Shown: positions 29,200 through 36,738 of the stretch, piece by piece
Numbering within the stretch: position 1 is the stretch's first letter
How the letters are laid out: every line of letters begins with the position of its first letter
Translations under genes and position numbers: made by a program
Notes under the pieces: model-generated
The model's database searches: none
What the model was told of the DNA's origin: nothing
What the model saw: the letters and a program-made list of their open reading frames with translations, nothing else
Source of the DNA: Pseudorhodoferax soli
GTDB taxonomy: Bacteria > Pseudomonadota > Gammaproteobacteria > Burkholderiales > Burkholderiaceae_C
Direction: 5' to 3'
DNA: 64,000 nt
Assembly (NCBI RefSeq): GCF_003337555.1
Contig: NZ_QPJK01000003.1
Location: 488,115 to 552,114 of the forward strand

Positions 29200-29706
29200 A
29201 TGACCGACATTCCCGACGATGCACCTCACGGCGAAGCTGCCGACACTGCCATCCAGGAGCCCCGCCTGTGGCGCGATGAACGCTGGACGGCCCGCGTGAT
29301 CAAGAACGAGGACGACGACGGCTGGGCCGTGTCGATGACGTTGCACGGCGAATCCGAACCCGCACTGACAGGCCCCTGGACCATGGGCCGCGACAAGAAG
29401 AACCCCAAGCCGCTGGACGCACCCGCCTTCCACACGCTGGTGAAGACCGCCAATGAAGTGCTGCGCCGGCACGAGCAGCAACTGCATGCGCGGCTGCACA
29501 AGGAGGTCAGCGTGGGCGCAGGCTCCGAGCGCATCCGCGTCGCCTTGACCATCGTGCCGGACGAGGAGTACCCCTATGCGGTGCTCACGGCGCAGGACGA
29601 AGCGGGCGAGACGCTGGGCCAGGCCCGCGTGGCGGCCGATTTCAAGCTCAACACGGACAAGGCGCAGGCCTGGATCGACAGCGGCTACACCGCGCGCATG
29701 CGCTGA
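29200..29706 (+). CDS. Conserved hypothetical protein, acidic
   Basis: 168 residues from the ATG at 29200; an ATG at 29182 is also in frame. No signal peptide or membrane segment. The sequence is rich in Trp and charged residues (RLWRDERWTARVIKNEDDDG, GPWTMGRDKKNPKPLD) with alternating strands, and reads as a soluble, well-conserved cytoplasmic protein rather than a chance frame. I do not recognise a named domain. It converges with the MFS gene, with 16 bases between stops. Confidence 0.7.
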   Translation: MTDIPDDAPHGEAADTAIQEPRLWRDERWTARVIKNEDDDGWAVSMTLHGESEPALTGPWTMGRDKKNPKPLDAPAFHTLVKTANEVLRRHEQQLHARLHKEVSVGAGSERIRVALTIVPDEEYPYAVLTAQDEAGETLGQARVAADFKLNTDKAQAWIDSGYTARMR

Positions 29707-29722
29707 GCGGGCACACCGGGCT

Positions 29723-30922
29723 TCAGCGGCGCAGCTCGCGCGCCAGCCGGCCCAGTGCGAGGCAGGCGGCCAGGCCCAGCCCGGCCGACAGCCACAGCGC
29801 GCCCGCACCCAGCCGCTGCACCGCCAGCCCGAAGAGGAAGGGCGCGCCGGCCTGCACGATGCGGGCCGGCACCATCAGCAGGCCCTGCCGCTCGCCATAG
29901 CCCCTGGCGCCGAACAGCAGCAGCGGCAGCGTTCCGATGGCGATGGTCAGGATGCCGTTGCCCAGCCCATGCAGTACCGCGAAGGCCGCCGCCGCGGGGC
30001 TGCCGATGAGCACGATGCACAGCACGCCCAGCGGATGGCCGAGCGTGGCCAGGCGCGCCGACAGCAGCGGATGCGCCCGGGCCAGGAATGCGAATTCGAT
30101 CAGACGCCCAGCGACCTGCGCCGGCCCCACCAGCGCGGCCGTGCCGACCGCTGCCGCCATGCCGGCCCCCGCGGCCAGCAGCAGTTGCGGCAGATGCGCC
30201 GCCATGGCCGTGCTGATGAACCAGGTCACGGCGAACACGAAGGCCAGCAGCAGGGCCGCAGCGCGTTGCTGCGGCGGGGCCAGGGCGGCCGGTGGGCTGG
30301 CCGGGCTTGCGGCCTCTGCAGGGGCGGCAGGCGCGCGCGCAGCCGCAGGCAGCATGGCATTGAGCGGCAGGCCCACCAGCAGGTGCAGGCCTGCCCACAC
30401 CAGGCAGGCACCACGCCAGCCCAGGCTGCTTTCCAGCCAGGCCGTGAGCGGCCAGCCCACGGTGCTGGCGAAGCCGGCGAACAAGGTGATCCCCGTGATC
30501 GTGCGCCTGGCCTGCGCTCCATGCAGCCGCACCGCGGTGGCGAACGCGGCTTCGTAGAGGCCGCTGCCCATCGCCAGGCCCATCACGGCCCAGGCCCCGA
30601 ACACCTGCAGTGGCTGCTGCGCGAGGCCCAGGGCCCCCAGCCCCGCGGCGAACACCAGGTTGCTGGCCACGAGCACCGGCCGGCCGCCGTGCCGGTCGAT
30701 CAGCCGGCCTGCGAACGGCCCCGTGGCCGCAGCCACCAGCAAGGCCACCGAGAACGCACCGAACACGGTGGCGCGCGACATGCCCAGGTCCTGGCCGATG
30801 GCACCCGCAAGAATGGCCGGCAGGTAGTACGACGAGGCCCAGGCCAGCGTCTGCGCCAGGCCCAGCAGCACCGTCGTCGTGCGCGTGCCCTGCAGCCTTG
30901 CGCCGGCGTTCAGTTGCGGCAC
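29723..30922 (-). CDS. MFS transporter
   Basis: 399 residues from a GTG at 30922, with about twelve hydrophobic helices. The second loop GRLIDRHGGRPVLV is the MFS motif A, and the preceding YYLPAILAGAIGQDLGMSRATVFGAFS is typical of the monocarboxylate/oxalate-like subgroup. No ATG or clear ribosome site is available near the start, and the frame stays open up to 31138 through the iteron region, so the start is uncertain. Substrate unknown. Confidence 0.8.
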   Translation of the reverse strand: MPQLNAGARLQGTRTTTVLLGLAQTLAWASSYYLPAILAGAIGQDLGMSRATVFGAFSVALLVAAATGPFAGRLIDRHGGRPVLVASNLVFAAGLGALGLAQQPLQVFGAWAVMGLAMGSGLYEAAFATAVRLHGAQARRTITGITLFAGFASTVGWPLTAWLESSLGWRGACLVWAGLHLLVGLPLNAMLPAAARAPAAPAEAASPASPPAALAPPQQRAAALLLAFVFAVTWFISTAMAAHLPQLLLAAGAGMAAAVGTAALVGPAQVAGRLIEFAFLARAHPLLSARLATLGHPLGVLCIVLIGSPAAAAFAVLHGLGNGILTIAIGTLPLLLFGARGYGERQGLLMVPARIVQAGAPFLFGLAVQRLGAGALWLSAGLGLAACLALGRLARELRR

Positions 30923-31054
30923 CGCTGCACCGGCGTGGAGTGCACGCGCTTTCCGATGGGCTGTCTCATGCAGCCATGGTAGGGGCTGCCATGCCGCGGG
31001 CCGCAGCTGTCTCAAACCACGAATCGCCGCATGCACGGCTGGAGCAACCCATCG

Positions 31055-31291
31055 TCGTGGTTTGACGCACGCTGCCGCGGAACGCTTCTCGTGGCATGAC
31101 GCACGCGTTGGCGACAAGCCCATCGTGGTTTGAGGCACGGTACCGACGCGCCTCTGTCGGGGTTTGAATCACGCCGAGGCACAGGCCGCCCATCGGGACA
31201 TGAATCAGCCCGTGTCGTGGGATGACGCCGGCCGCATCGCGGGATGAAGCCGCTGCACTCGTCTGATGAGGCGCCACCACTCGGCGAATGA
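31055..31291 (-). repeat. Left iteron array, nine direct repeats with 34- then 22-bp spacing
   Basis: Eleven-base sites of form TCGnGnnnTGA start at 31055, 31089, 31123, 31157, 31193, 31215, 31237, 31259 and 31281. The first four lie 34 bases apart, one step is 36, then four steps are exactly 22. The best copies (31055, 31123) are TCGTGGTTTGA; the right-hand ones drift in the middle (TCGTGGGATGA, TCGCGGGATGA, TCGTCTGATGA, TCGGCGAATGA). Spacings close to 2 and 3 helical turns put every site on one DNA face, as in RK2 oriV iterons bound by TrfA. Confidence 0.85.
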
Positions 31292-31352
31292 ATCGGAGGG
31301 GTTTCGAAAAGTTCCATGCAGATCAACGACTTGCATGGACATTGGCGCCCCA

Positions 31353-31406
31353 CTAATCACTCTCTAATCCGTCTCTAATCCTTGTTGATTAATCAAATTC
31401 TTAATC
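31353..31406. other. AT-rich segment with TAATC repeats, candidate unwinding element
   Basis: In otherwise GC-rich DNA this stretch is mainly A and T. TAATC occurs at 31354, 31365, 31376, 31390 and 31402, the first three exactly 11 bases apart (CTAATC). It lies between the two iteron groups, where an iteron origin has its AT-rich 13-mer unwinding region. Confidence 0.65.
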
Positions 31407-31525
31407 AGTGAACGCAGCCGCCGTCGATTCCGGCTTGCCGGAATCGATGGCGGAAGGGGTCCGGGGCTGGCCCCGGGTGGTTCCTGGCGCATGGGCCCGC
31501 GCGACCGGGTGCGCAAGAAGCTGTC

Positions 31526-31754
31526 TCAAACCACGAATCCCGCTGGTCGCCGCATCGGTGTCAAACCACGACAAACAGGCCTGCTTCAAACCACGATCCA
31601 GCGGGTCTGCAGGCCTGCAACGCCCCGATCATTGCCTCAAACGACGACAGATGCCGTTTCCAGGGCGCTGCACACGCTGGCCAGCCAACCCGCCGGCTGC
31701 ATCAAGGCACGAACAGCTTGATTCAAACCACGAGACTCCTGCGTCAAGCGACGA
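31526..31754 (+). repeat. Right iteron group, opposite orientation
   Basis: Forward-type sites TCAAACCACGA occur at 31526, 31561, 31586 and 31723, with variants TCAAACGACGA (31637), TCAAGGCACGA (31702) and TCAAGCGACGA (31744). The last three are 21 bases apart and end 26 bases before the initiator start codon, so they probably cover its promoter and allow autorepression as well as origin control. Confidence 0.8.
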
Positions 31755-31780
31755 CAGGCGGCTGATATCGTCGCGGCCCG

Positions 31781-32623
31781 ATGACCGACCTCGCCACCCT
31801 TCCCAAGTCCAAACGCAAGTCCCACGGCATGCTGCTCGCCGGGCCCACCCAGCTGCCGCTGTGGGGCGAACGCGTGCGTGGCGCGCCCAACGCGCTGGCC
31901 CGCTCGGCCCTGTTCACCTGCGCCGACAAGCGCAAGCCGCGCCGCAGCTTCGACCGCCAGGTCATCGTCTCCGTGGCCGGCCAGGAGATCCGCTACACCG
32001 GCAAGGAACTGCGCCAGGACGACCTGACCGTGTGGCTGCAGGTCGTCCACCTGGCCCGCATGCAGCCCATCGGCGACCAGGTGGAGGTGTCTGCGAGTTC
32101 GCTCGGCGTGGCCATCGGCTGGGGCAACAGCGGCGACACCTACAAGCGCCTGCGCGACTCCATCGCCCGCATGCGAGAAGGCTCCGTCTGGGTCGACAAG
32201 CCCAATGGCAAGGGCTTCTCGGGCAACCTGATCATGCGGCTGGAGTGGTCCGATGCAGGCTCCAAGTCGCGCGAGAAGTGGCGGCTCTACCTCGACCCCA
32301 ACATCCTGGAGTTGTTCCAGCCCGATGCCTTCACCTTGCTCAATGGCGAAGAACGCCTGGGCCTGACGCCGCTGGCGCAGTGGATCTACGGCTTCTTCAG
32401 CACGCACGAGACGCCGTTTCCGTACAAGGTCGAGACCCTGTTCGGCCTCAGCGGCTCGACGGCCACCTGCCTGTCGGGCTTTCGCCGCAACCTGCTGGAG
32501 GCGCTGGACGTGCTCAAGGAACGCCGGCTGATCTCCGACTTCATCTACGACACCAAGACCAAAACTGTGCACGTGCTGCGCCGCCCGCACATGCCGGTGG
32601 TCGAAGCCCCGCTCGCGGCCTGA
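31781..32623 (+). CDS. trfA: TrfA-family plasmid replication initiator protein
   Basis: 280 residues. Blocks shared with RK2 TrfA are visible: LPLWGERVRGAPNALARSALF, CADKRKPRRSF, the beta-strand QEIRYTGKELRQDDLTVWLQ, VHLARMQP, the LAQWIYGFFSTHETPFPYKVE segment and LSGSTATCLSGFRRNLLEAL, covering both winged-helix halves. TrfA binds iterons, opens the AT-rich region and loads the host helicase. The ATG at 31781 is the first in frame. Iterons in both orientations surround the gene. It is complete and shows no frameshift. No parAB, mobilisation or integrase gene is within 10 kb on either side, and surrounding genes look chromosomal, so it may be a domesticated or chromid-type origin. Confidence 0.9.
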   Translation: MTDLATLPKSKRKSHGMLLAGPTQLPLWGERVRGAPNALARSALFTCADKRKPRRSFDRQVIVSVAGQEIRYTGKELRQDDLTVWLQVVHLARMQPIGDQVEVSASSLGVAIGWGNSGDTYKRLRDSIARMREGSVWVDKPNGKGFSGNLIMRLEWSDAGSKSREKWRLYLDPNILELFQPDAFTLLNGEERLGLTPLAQWIYGFFSTHETPFPYKVETLFGLSGSTATCLSGFRRNLLEALDVLKERRLISDFIYDTKTKTVHVLRRPHMPVVEAPLAA

Positions 32624-32635
32624 GCCGCCTCTGCT

Positions 32636-32665
32636 TCAAACCACGAGGCGGCAGTCGTGGTTTGA
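32636..32665. repeat. Inverted iteron pair downstream of trfA
   Basis: TCAAACCACGA (32636-32646) and TCGTGGTTTGA (32655-32665) are exact inverted copies eight bases apart, starting 13 bases after the trfA stop. They could bind the initiator as a pair, or fold as a hairpin ending both convergent transcripts. A weaker copy, TCGGCGTTTGA, lies at 32705-32715. Confidence 0.75.
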
Positions 32666-32770
32666 GGCACCGCCCTCGGAAACGTCCCCCAGACCCTCCA
32701 ACATTCGGCGTTTGAGGCAGGCACAGCGCGCCGCCCTCGTCCTGCCCTTGCCCGCCCTCTTCCGCGCTTT

Positions 32771-34663
32771 CTACGGCTGCTGCCGTGCCAGGTGCCTGTA
32801 GACGGTGCTGCGGTGCACGCCCAGCAGCCGGGCCGCCTGCGCCACGTCGTTGCCCGTGGCCTCCAGCGCCTGCGCGATGGCCGACCGGGTTGCATCGCGC
32901 AGCGACTCGGTGGCAGCGGCCGGCCGGCCCACCGCGCCGGCAGGCACCGCGGGCGCAGCAGCCGCCGGCATGGCAGCGCACAGGGCCGCCGGCAATGCGT
33001 CCAGCCCCAGCGCGTCGCCCTCCTCCGCCAGTGCAACCAGCGACTTCAGCACGCTGCGCAGTTCGCGCACATTGCCGGGCCAGCTGTGCGCGGCCAGCCT
33101 GTCCAGCGCTTCTGCGCAGAGCCGCAGGCGGCGCTGCCGGCCGCCCAGCTCATCGAACAAGCGTGCGATGAGGGCGCGCCGGTCGGCACGCTCGCGCAGC
33201 GCCGGCAGGCTCGCCGTGAAGCCGGCCAGGCGGTACATGAGGTCGGCACGGAAGCGGCCGGCCTGCACCATGGCCTCCAGGCTCTGGTGCGTGGCGCAGA
33301 CCAGGTCGAAATCCACCGGCACGGGACGCCCGCCACCCAGCGGCACCACCACGCGGTTCTCCAGCACGCGCAGCAGCCGGCTCTGCAGGCCGAGCGGCAT
33401 CTCGCCGATCTCGTCCAGGAACAGGATGCCGCCATCGGCCTCGCGCACGCGGCCCGGGCTGCCGCGCTTGCGCGCGCCGGTGAAGGCGCCGTCCTCGTAG
33501 CCGAACAGTTCGGCCTCGATCAGGTTCTCGGGCAGCGAGGCACAGTCCAGCGCCACGAAGGGGCCGGCGCTGCGCCGGCTGGCCGCATGCAGCCGCCGCG
33601 CGAACACGTCCTTGCCGCTGCCGGTCTCGCCGGTCACGAGCACGGGCACGCCCTGGTCGAGCACGCGCGCCGCCTTGGCCAGCAGCGGTGCCAGCGGATC
33701 GGCGTCGGGCCCGATGTCCTGCACCTCGTCGGCACGGCGGCGCGGCGCGGCATGCAGGGGTGCGCCCAGGCGCTCGACCACGCCGGCGATCTGGCGGCCG
33801 CCCGGCAGCGTGAGCAGGCCGCGCTGGTGCTCCAGCCGGCCCCAGTCGCGGCCCAGCAGGCTGCGGATGTCGCGGTCCAGCAGGCCGAGCCAGTCGCTGT
33901 CGAACAGCTCCAGCGCGAGCCGGTTGGCCGCGGCGATGCGGCCATCGGTGATCACCAGCATGGCCTCGCGCGGCGTGCCGATCAGGCTGGGGCGGGCATG
34001 GAAGCGCAGCACATGGCCCTGGGCACCGGCCAGCAGCATGCGGTGCTCGACCTGCTGGGCCGACATGCGCACCAGGCCCAGCGCATGCTGGTTCACGCGC
34101 TGCGTGTCGCCCGAGATGTCCAGCACGCCGGCCACCGCGCCGCGGCCGTCCAGGATGGGCGCGGCGGCGCAGCCGAGCTGCGCATAGGGGGCCAGGTAGT
34201 GCTCGCCGCCCAGCACCATGACGGCATGGCGCTCGACGAGCGCCATGCCGATGGCATTGGTGCCGCGCAGGCCTTCGGACCACTCCACGCCGGGCTTGAG
34301 CGCGATGCGCTCGGCCTTGGGCAGGAAATCGGGGCTGCCGATCTCGTGCAGGATCAGCCCCCTCGGATCGGTCAGGATCACCACGCAGCCGTTGCCCGCC
34401 GCATGCTCGGCCAGGCCGTCGAGCTCCGGCTGGGCGCAGGCCAGAAGGCGCAGCGACTGCTCGCGCCGCTCGTCCAGTTCACCCAGTGTGATCGGCTCCA
34501 GCTGGTGGTGCTGCCAGGGCAGGTGCCGGCTGCGCAGCCAGGAGCGCGCGATGGGCTCGGCAATGCCGGTGGCCTCGCGGCCCTGGCGGAAGAACAGGTC
34601 GCGGGCCAGGTCGATCGGATCGCACCCGTCGAGCGGGTGGGCCGGGGCGGGGGCCTCCGTCAT
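32771..34663 (-). CDS. Sigma-54-dependent activator with GAF domain (AcoR-like)
   Basis: 630 residues. N-terminal GAF-type sensor (about 60-220), AAA+ domain with Walker A GETGSGKD near 343, the sigma-54 contact loop GAFTGA near 391 and Walker B GGILFLDEIGEM, then a Fis-type helix-turn-helix at the C-terminus (NDVAQAARLLGVHRSTVYRHL). AcoR-like proteins activate acetoin, aldehyde or alcohol oxidation genes. Its own promoter region carries the same dyad (34725-34741) found twice before the aldehyde dehydrogenase at 39.1 kb, so I infer it activates that operon. The ATG at 34663 begins MTEAPAPAHPLD. Confidence 0.9.
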   Translation of the reverse strand: MTEAPAPAHPLDGCDPIDLARDLFFRQGREATGIAEPIARSWLRSRHLPWQHHQLEPITLGELDERREQSLRLLACAQPELDGLAEHAAGNGCVVILTDPRGLILHEIGSPDFLPKAERIALKPGVEWSEGLRGTNAIGMALVERHAVMVLGGEHYLAPYAQLGCAAAPILDGRGAVAGVLDISGDTQRVNQHALGLVRMSAQQVEHRMLLAGAQGHVLRFHARPSLIGTPREAMLVITDGRIAAANRLALELFDSDWLGLLDRDIRSLLGRDWGRLEHQRGLLTLPGGRQIAGVVERLGAPLHAAPRRRADEVQDIGPDADPLAPLLAKAARVLDQGVPVLVTGETGSGKDVFARRLHAASRRSAGPFVALDCASLPENLIEAELFGYEDGAFTGARKRGSPGRVREADGGILFLDEIGEMPLGLQSRLLRVLENRVVVPLGGGRPVPVDFDLVCATHQSLEAMVQAGRFRADLMYRLAGFTASLPALRERADRRALIARLFDELGGRQRRLRLCAEALDRLAAHSWPGNVRELRSVLKSLVALAEEGDALGLDALPAALCAAMPAAAAPAVPAGAVGRPAAATESLRDATRSAIAQALEATGNDVAQAARLLGVHRSTVYRHLARQQP

Positions 34664-34724
34664 GGCTTGTCTCCGTAGTGCGGGGTGCTGGCCAGGATCG
34701 TAGCGGGCAGCGCGCCGGCCGGTT

Positions 34725-34741
34725 TGTCGCAAGTTGCGAAT
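34725..34741. promoter_or_regulatory. Activator-binding dyad upstream of the AcoR-like gene
   Basis: TGTCGCAAGTTGCGAAT contains perfect 6-bp arms TCGCAA/TTGCGA around G, 61 bases before the activator start. It matches the consensus TGTCGCAA-N3-GCGACA of the two dyads at 38924-38940 and 38968-38984. Confidence 0.6.
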
Positions 34742-34769
34742 CTTCCTGTCGCTTTCCCCCAGGCAGCGC

Positions 34770-35684
34770 TCAGCCCACCTGCCAAGGCGGCAGCGCCTTG
34801 ACGAAGTCCACGAAGGCCCGCAGCGGGGCCGGCTGGTGGCGCCGGCCAGGGTAGTAGAGGAAGGGCCCGGAGAAACGCGGCCACCAGGGCTCCAGCACGG
34901 GCTCGAGTTCGCCGCGTGCGATGTAGGGCCGCAGCCAGTCCTCGAACAGGTAGATCACGCCGACGCCGGCCACGGCCGCATCCACGGCGAGGTCGGCCGC
35001 CGCGCCGATGCGCACCAGCAAAGGCCCGGTGGGCTCGATCTTGACTTGCTCGCCCCTGCGCTCGAACTCCCACGCCGGCTTGGCCCCGCTGGCGAACTGG
35101 CCGCGCAGGCAGGCGTGGGCCAGCAGGTCGCGCGGGTGCCTGGGCCGCCCGCGCTGCGCCAGGTAGGCCGGCGAAGCGGCCGCGGCGAAGCGCTGCTCGC
35201 GCGGTCCGATGGGGATGGCGATCATGTCCTGCTCCAGCCGCTCGTCGTAGCGGATGCCGGCATCGCAGCCGGCGGCCAGCACGTCGACGAAGCCGTCTTC
35301 GGCGACCACTTCGAGCCGGATGTCCGGATAGGCCGCGAGAAACGCCGGGACGATGCGCGGCAGCACGAGCCGCGATGCGCTGACGGGCACATTGAGCCGC
35401 AGCGTGCCGGCGGGCTTGCCGCGGAATCCGTTGGCCAGGTCGAGCGCGGCGTGCACCTCCTTCAGTGCAGGTTCCAGCCGCTCCAGCAGCTGCGCGCCGG
35501 CCTCGGTCGGCGCCACGCTGCGCGTGGTGCGGTTGAGCAGCCGCACGCCCAGCCGGTCTTCCAGGCGCCGCACGGCCTCGCTGAGGCGCGAGGCGCTGCT
35601 GCCCGTGGCGCGGGCGGCCTCGCGAAAGCCCGCGGCGCGCGCCACGGCGACGAAGGCGTGGATGTCGGCAAGCTCGGTGGTCAT
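34770..35684 (-). CDS. LysR-type regulator
   Basis: 304 residues. Winged helix IHAFVAVARAAGFREAARATGSSASRLSEAVRRLE; the recognition helix S-S-A-S-R-L-S and the effector domain starting GTLRLNVPVSASRLVLPRIVP are of the CrgA/DsdC-like subgroup that often regulates an adjacent oxidoreductase. It is divergent from the aldo/keto reductase, with a 106-base gap that includes GCACA-ACC-TGTGC (35707-35719), a possible binding dyad. Confidence 0.9.
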   Translation of the reverse strand: MTTELADIHAFVAVARAAGFREAARATGSSASRLSEAVRRLEDRLGVRLLNRTTRSVAPTEAGAQLLERLEPALKEVHAALDLANGFRGKPAGTLRLNVPVSASRLVLPRIVPAFLAAYPDIRLEVVAEDGFVDVLAAGCDAGIRYDERLEQDMIAIPIGPREQRFAAAASPAYLAQRGRPRHPRDLLAHACLRGQFASGAKPAWEFERRGEQVKIEPTGPLLVRIGAAADLAVDAAVAGVGVIYLFEDWLRPYIARGELEPVLEPWWPRFSGPFLYYPGRRHQPAPLRAFVDFVKALPPWQVG

Positions 35685-35790
35685 GCGGTTGATTGTTCAC
35701 GATTCCGCACAACCTGTGCCGATTGCACGGATTGTCGAACGCCGACCGGCCGCCTACATTGGCCTTCAACCCAACCCATCGAGCACTTGC

Positions 35791-36669
35791 ATGACCTCTT
35801 CGAACCTTGCCGCAGCAGGCACTTATCTTCTTGGCGACCGCCGCGTCGGCCGGCTCGGCTACGGCGCCATGCAGCTGGCCGGGCCCGGCGTGTTCGGACC
35901 GCCGAAGGACCGGGCGGCCGCGCTGGCGGTGTTGCGCGCAGCCGTCGACGCGGGCGTGGACCACATCGACACCAGCGACTTCTACGGCCCGCACACCACC
36001 AACCAGCTGATCCGCGAGGCGCTGCAGCCCTACACGCAGGCGCTGACCATCGTCACGAAGATCGGCGCCGTGCGCGGCGCGGACGCCTCGTGGCAGCCCG
36101 CGTTCTCGGCCGAAGCGCTGAAGGCCGCGGTGCACGACAACCTGCGCCATCTCGGCCTGGACGTGCTCGAGGTGGTCAACCTTCGGGCCATGTTCGACGT
36201 GCACGGGCCTGCCGAGGGATCCCTCGAGCCGCCGCTGACGGTCTTGGCCGAGCTGCAACGCCAGGGTCTGGTGCGCCACATCGGTCTGTCCAACGTCACG
36301 CGCACCCAGGTCGCGCAGGGCCGCAGCATCGCCCCCATCGTCTGCGTGCAGAACCAGTACAACCTGGCGCACCGCGGCGACGATGCGCTGATCGACGAAC
36401 TGGCGGCCGCGGGCATCGCCTACGTGCCCTTCTTCCCGCTGGGCGGGTTCACGCCGCTGCAGTCGACGGCGCTGTCCGACGTCGCCAGCGCACTCGGTGC
36501 CACGCCCATGCAGGTGGCACTGGCCTGGCTGCTGCAGCGCTCGCCCAACCTGCTGCTGATCCCGGGCACCTCGTCGGTGGCACACCTGCACGAGAACCTG
36601 GCGGCGGCGTCGCTGGTGCTGCCTGCCGCTGCGCTGGCGACGCTCCAGCAGATCGGCGCCGTGGCCTGA
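35791..36669 (+). CDS. Aldo/keto reductase
   Basis: 292 residues from the ATG at 35791. The catalytic residues are Asp and Tyr in HIDTSDFYGP and Lys in IVTKIG; the usual His strand reads VVNLRAMF, with Asn in place of His, as in the YdbC-like subgroup. The NADPH-binding C-terminal part has the IPGTSSVAHLHENLAA pattern. It reduces carbonyls with NADPH in the cytoplasm; the divergent LysR probably controls it. Natural substrate unknown. Confidence 0.9.
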   Translation: MTSSNLAAAGTYLLGDRRVGRLGYGAMQLAGPGVFGPPKDRAAALAVLRAAVDAGVDHIDTSDFYGPHTTNQLIREALQPYTQALTIVTKIGAVRGADASWQPAFSAEALKAAVHDNLRHLGLDVLEVVNLRAMFDVHGPAEGSLEPPLTVLAELQRQGLVRHIGLSNVTRTQVAQGRSIAPIVCVQNQYNLAHRGDDALIDELAAAGIAYVPFFPLGGFTPLQSTALSDVASALGATPMQVALAWLLQRSPNLLLIPGTSSVAHLHENLAAASLVLPAAALATLQQIGAVA

Positions 36670-36738
36670 AGCGCTGGACGGGGCGCGCGCTGCACTACAG
36701 TCGCGGCCTGATCCACAAGCCCCGGCGAGCCTCGCACG

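Larger units (their letters stand above)
30961..31780. other. Iteron-containing replication-origin region (oriV-like) upstream of TrfA gene
   Basis: A gene-free 820-base stretch built from short repeats. From left to right: one forward site TCAAACCACGA (31012), nine sites of the opposite orientation (31055-31291), an 8-bp dyad (31313-31320 with 31332-31339), an AT-rich segment (31353-31406), a 10-bp-stem hairpin (31424-31433 with 31438-31447), and seven forward-type sites (31526-31754) leading to the initiator start. A 21-base sequence is repeated exactly at 31005-31025 and 31519-31539. This is the architecture of an iteron plasmid origin. I saw no canonical DnaA box (TTATCCACA) here by eye. 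Confidence 0.8.

Noticed and set aside
30923-31138. Longer MFS protein starting at 31138
   Set aside because: The extension translates through iteron repeats and has no transporter-like or signal sequence, so it is probably not coding.
31055-31754. Possible CRISPR array
   Set aside because: Repeats are only 11 bases, degenerate, spaced 21-65 bases and in two orientations beside a replication initiator; no cas genes are present.
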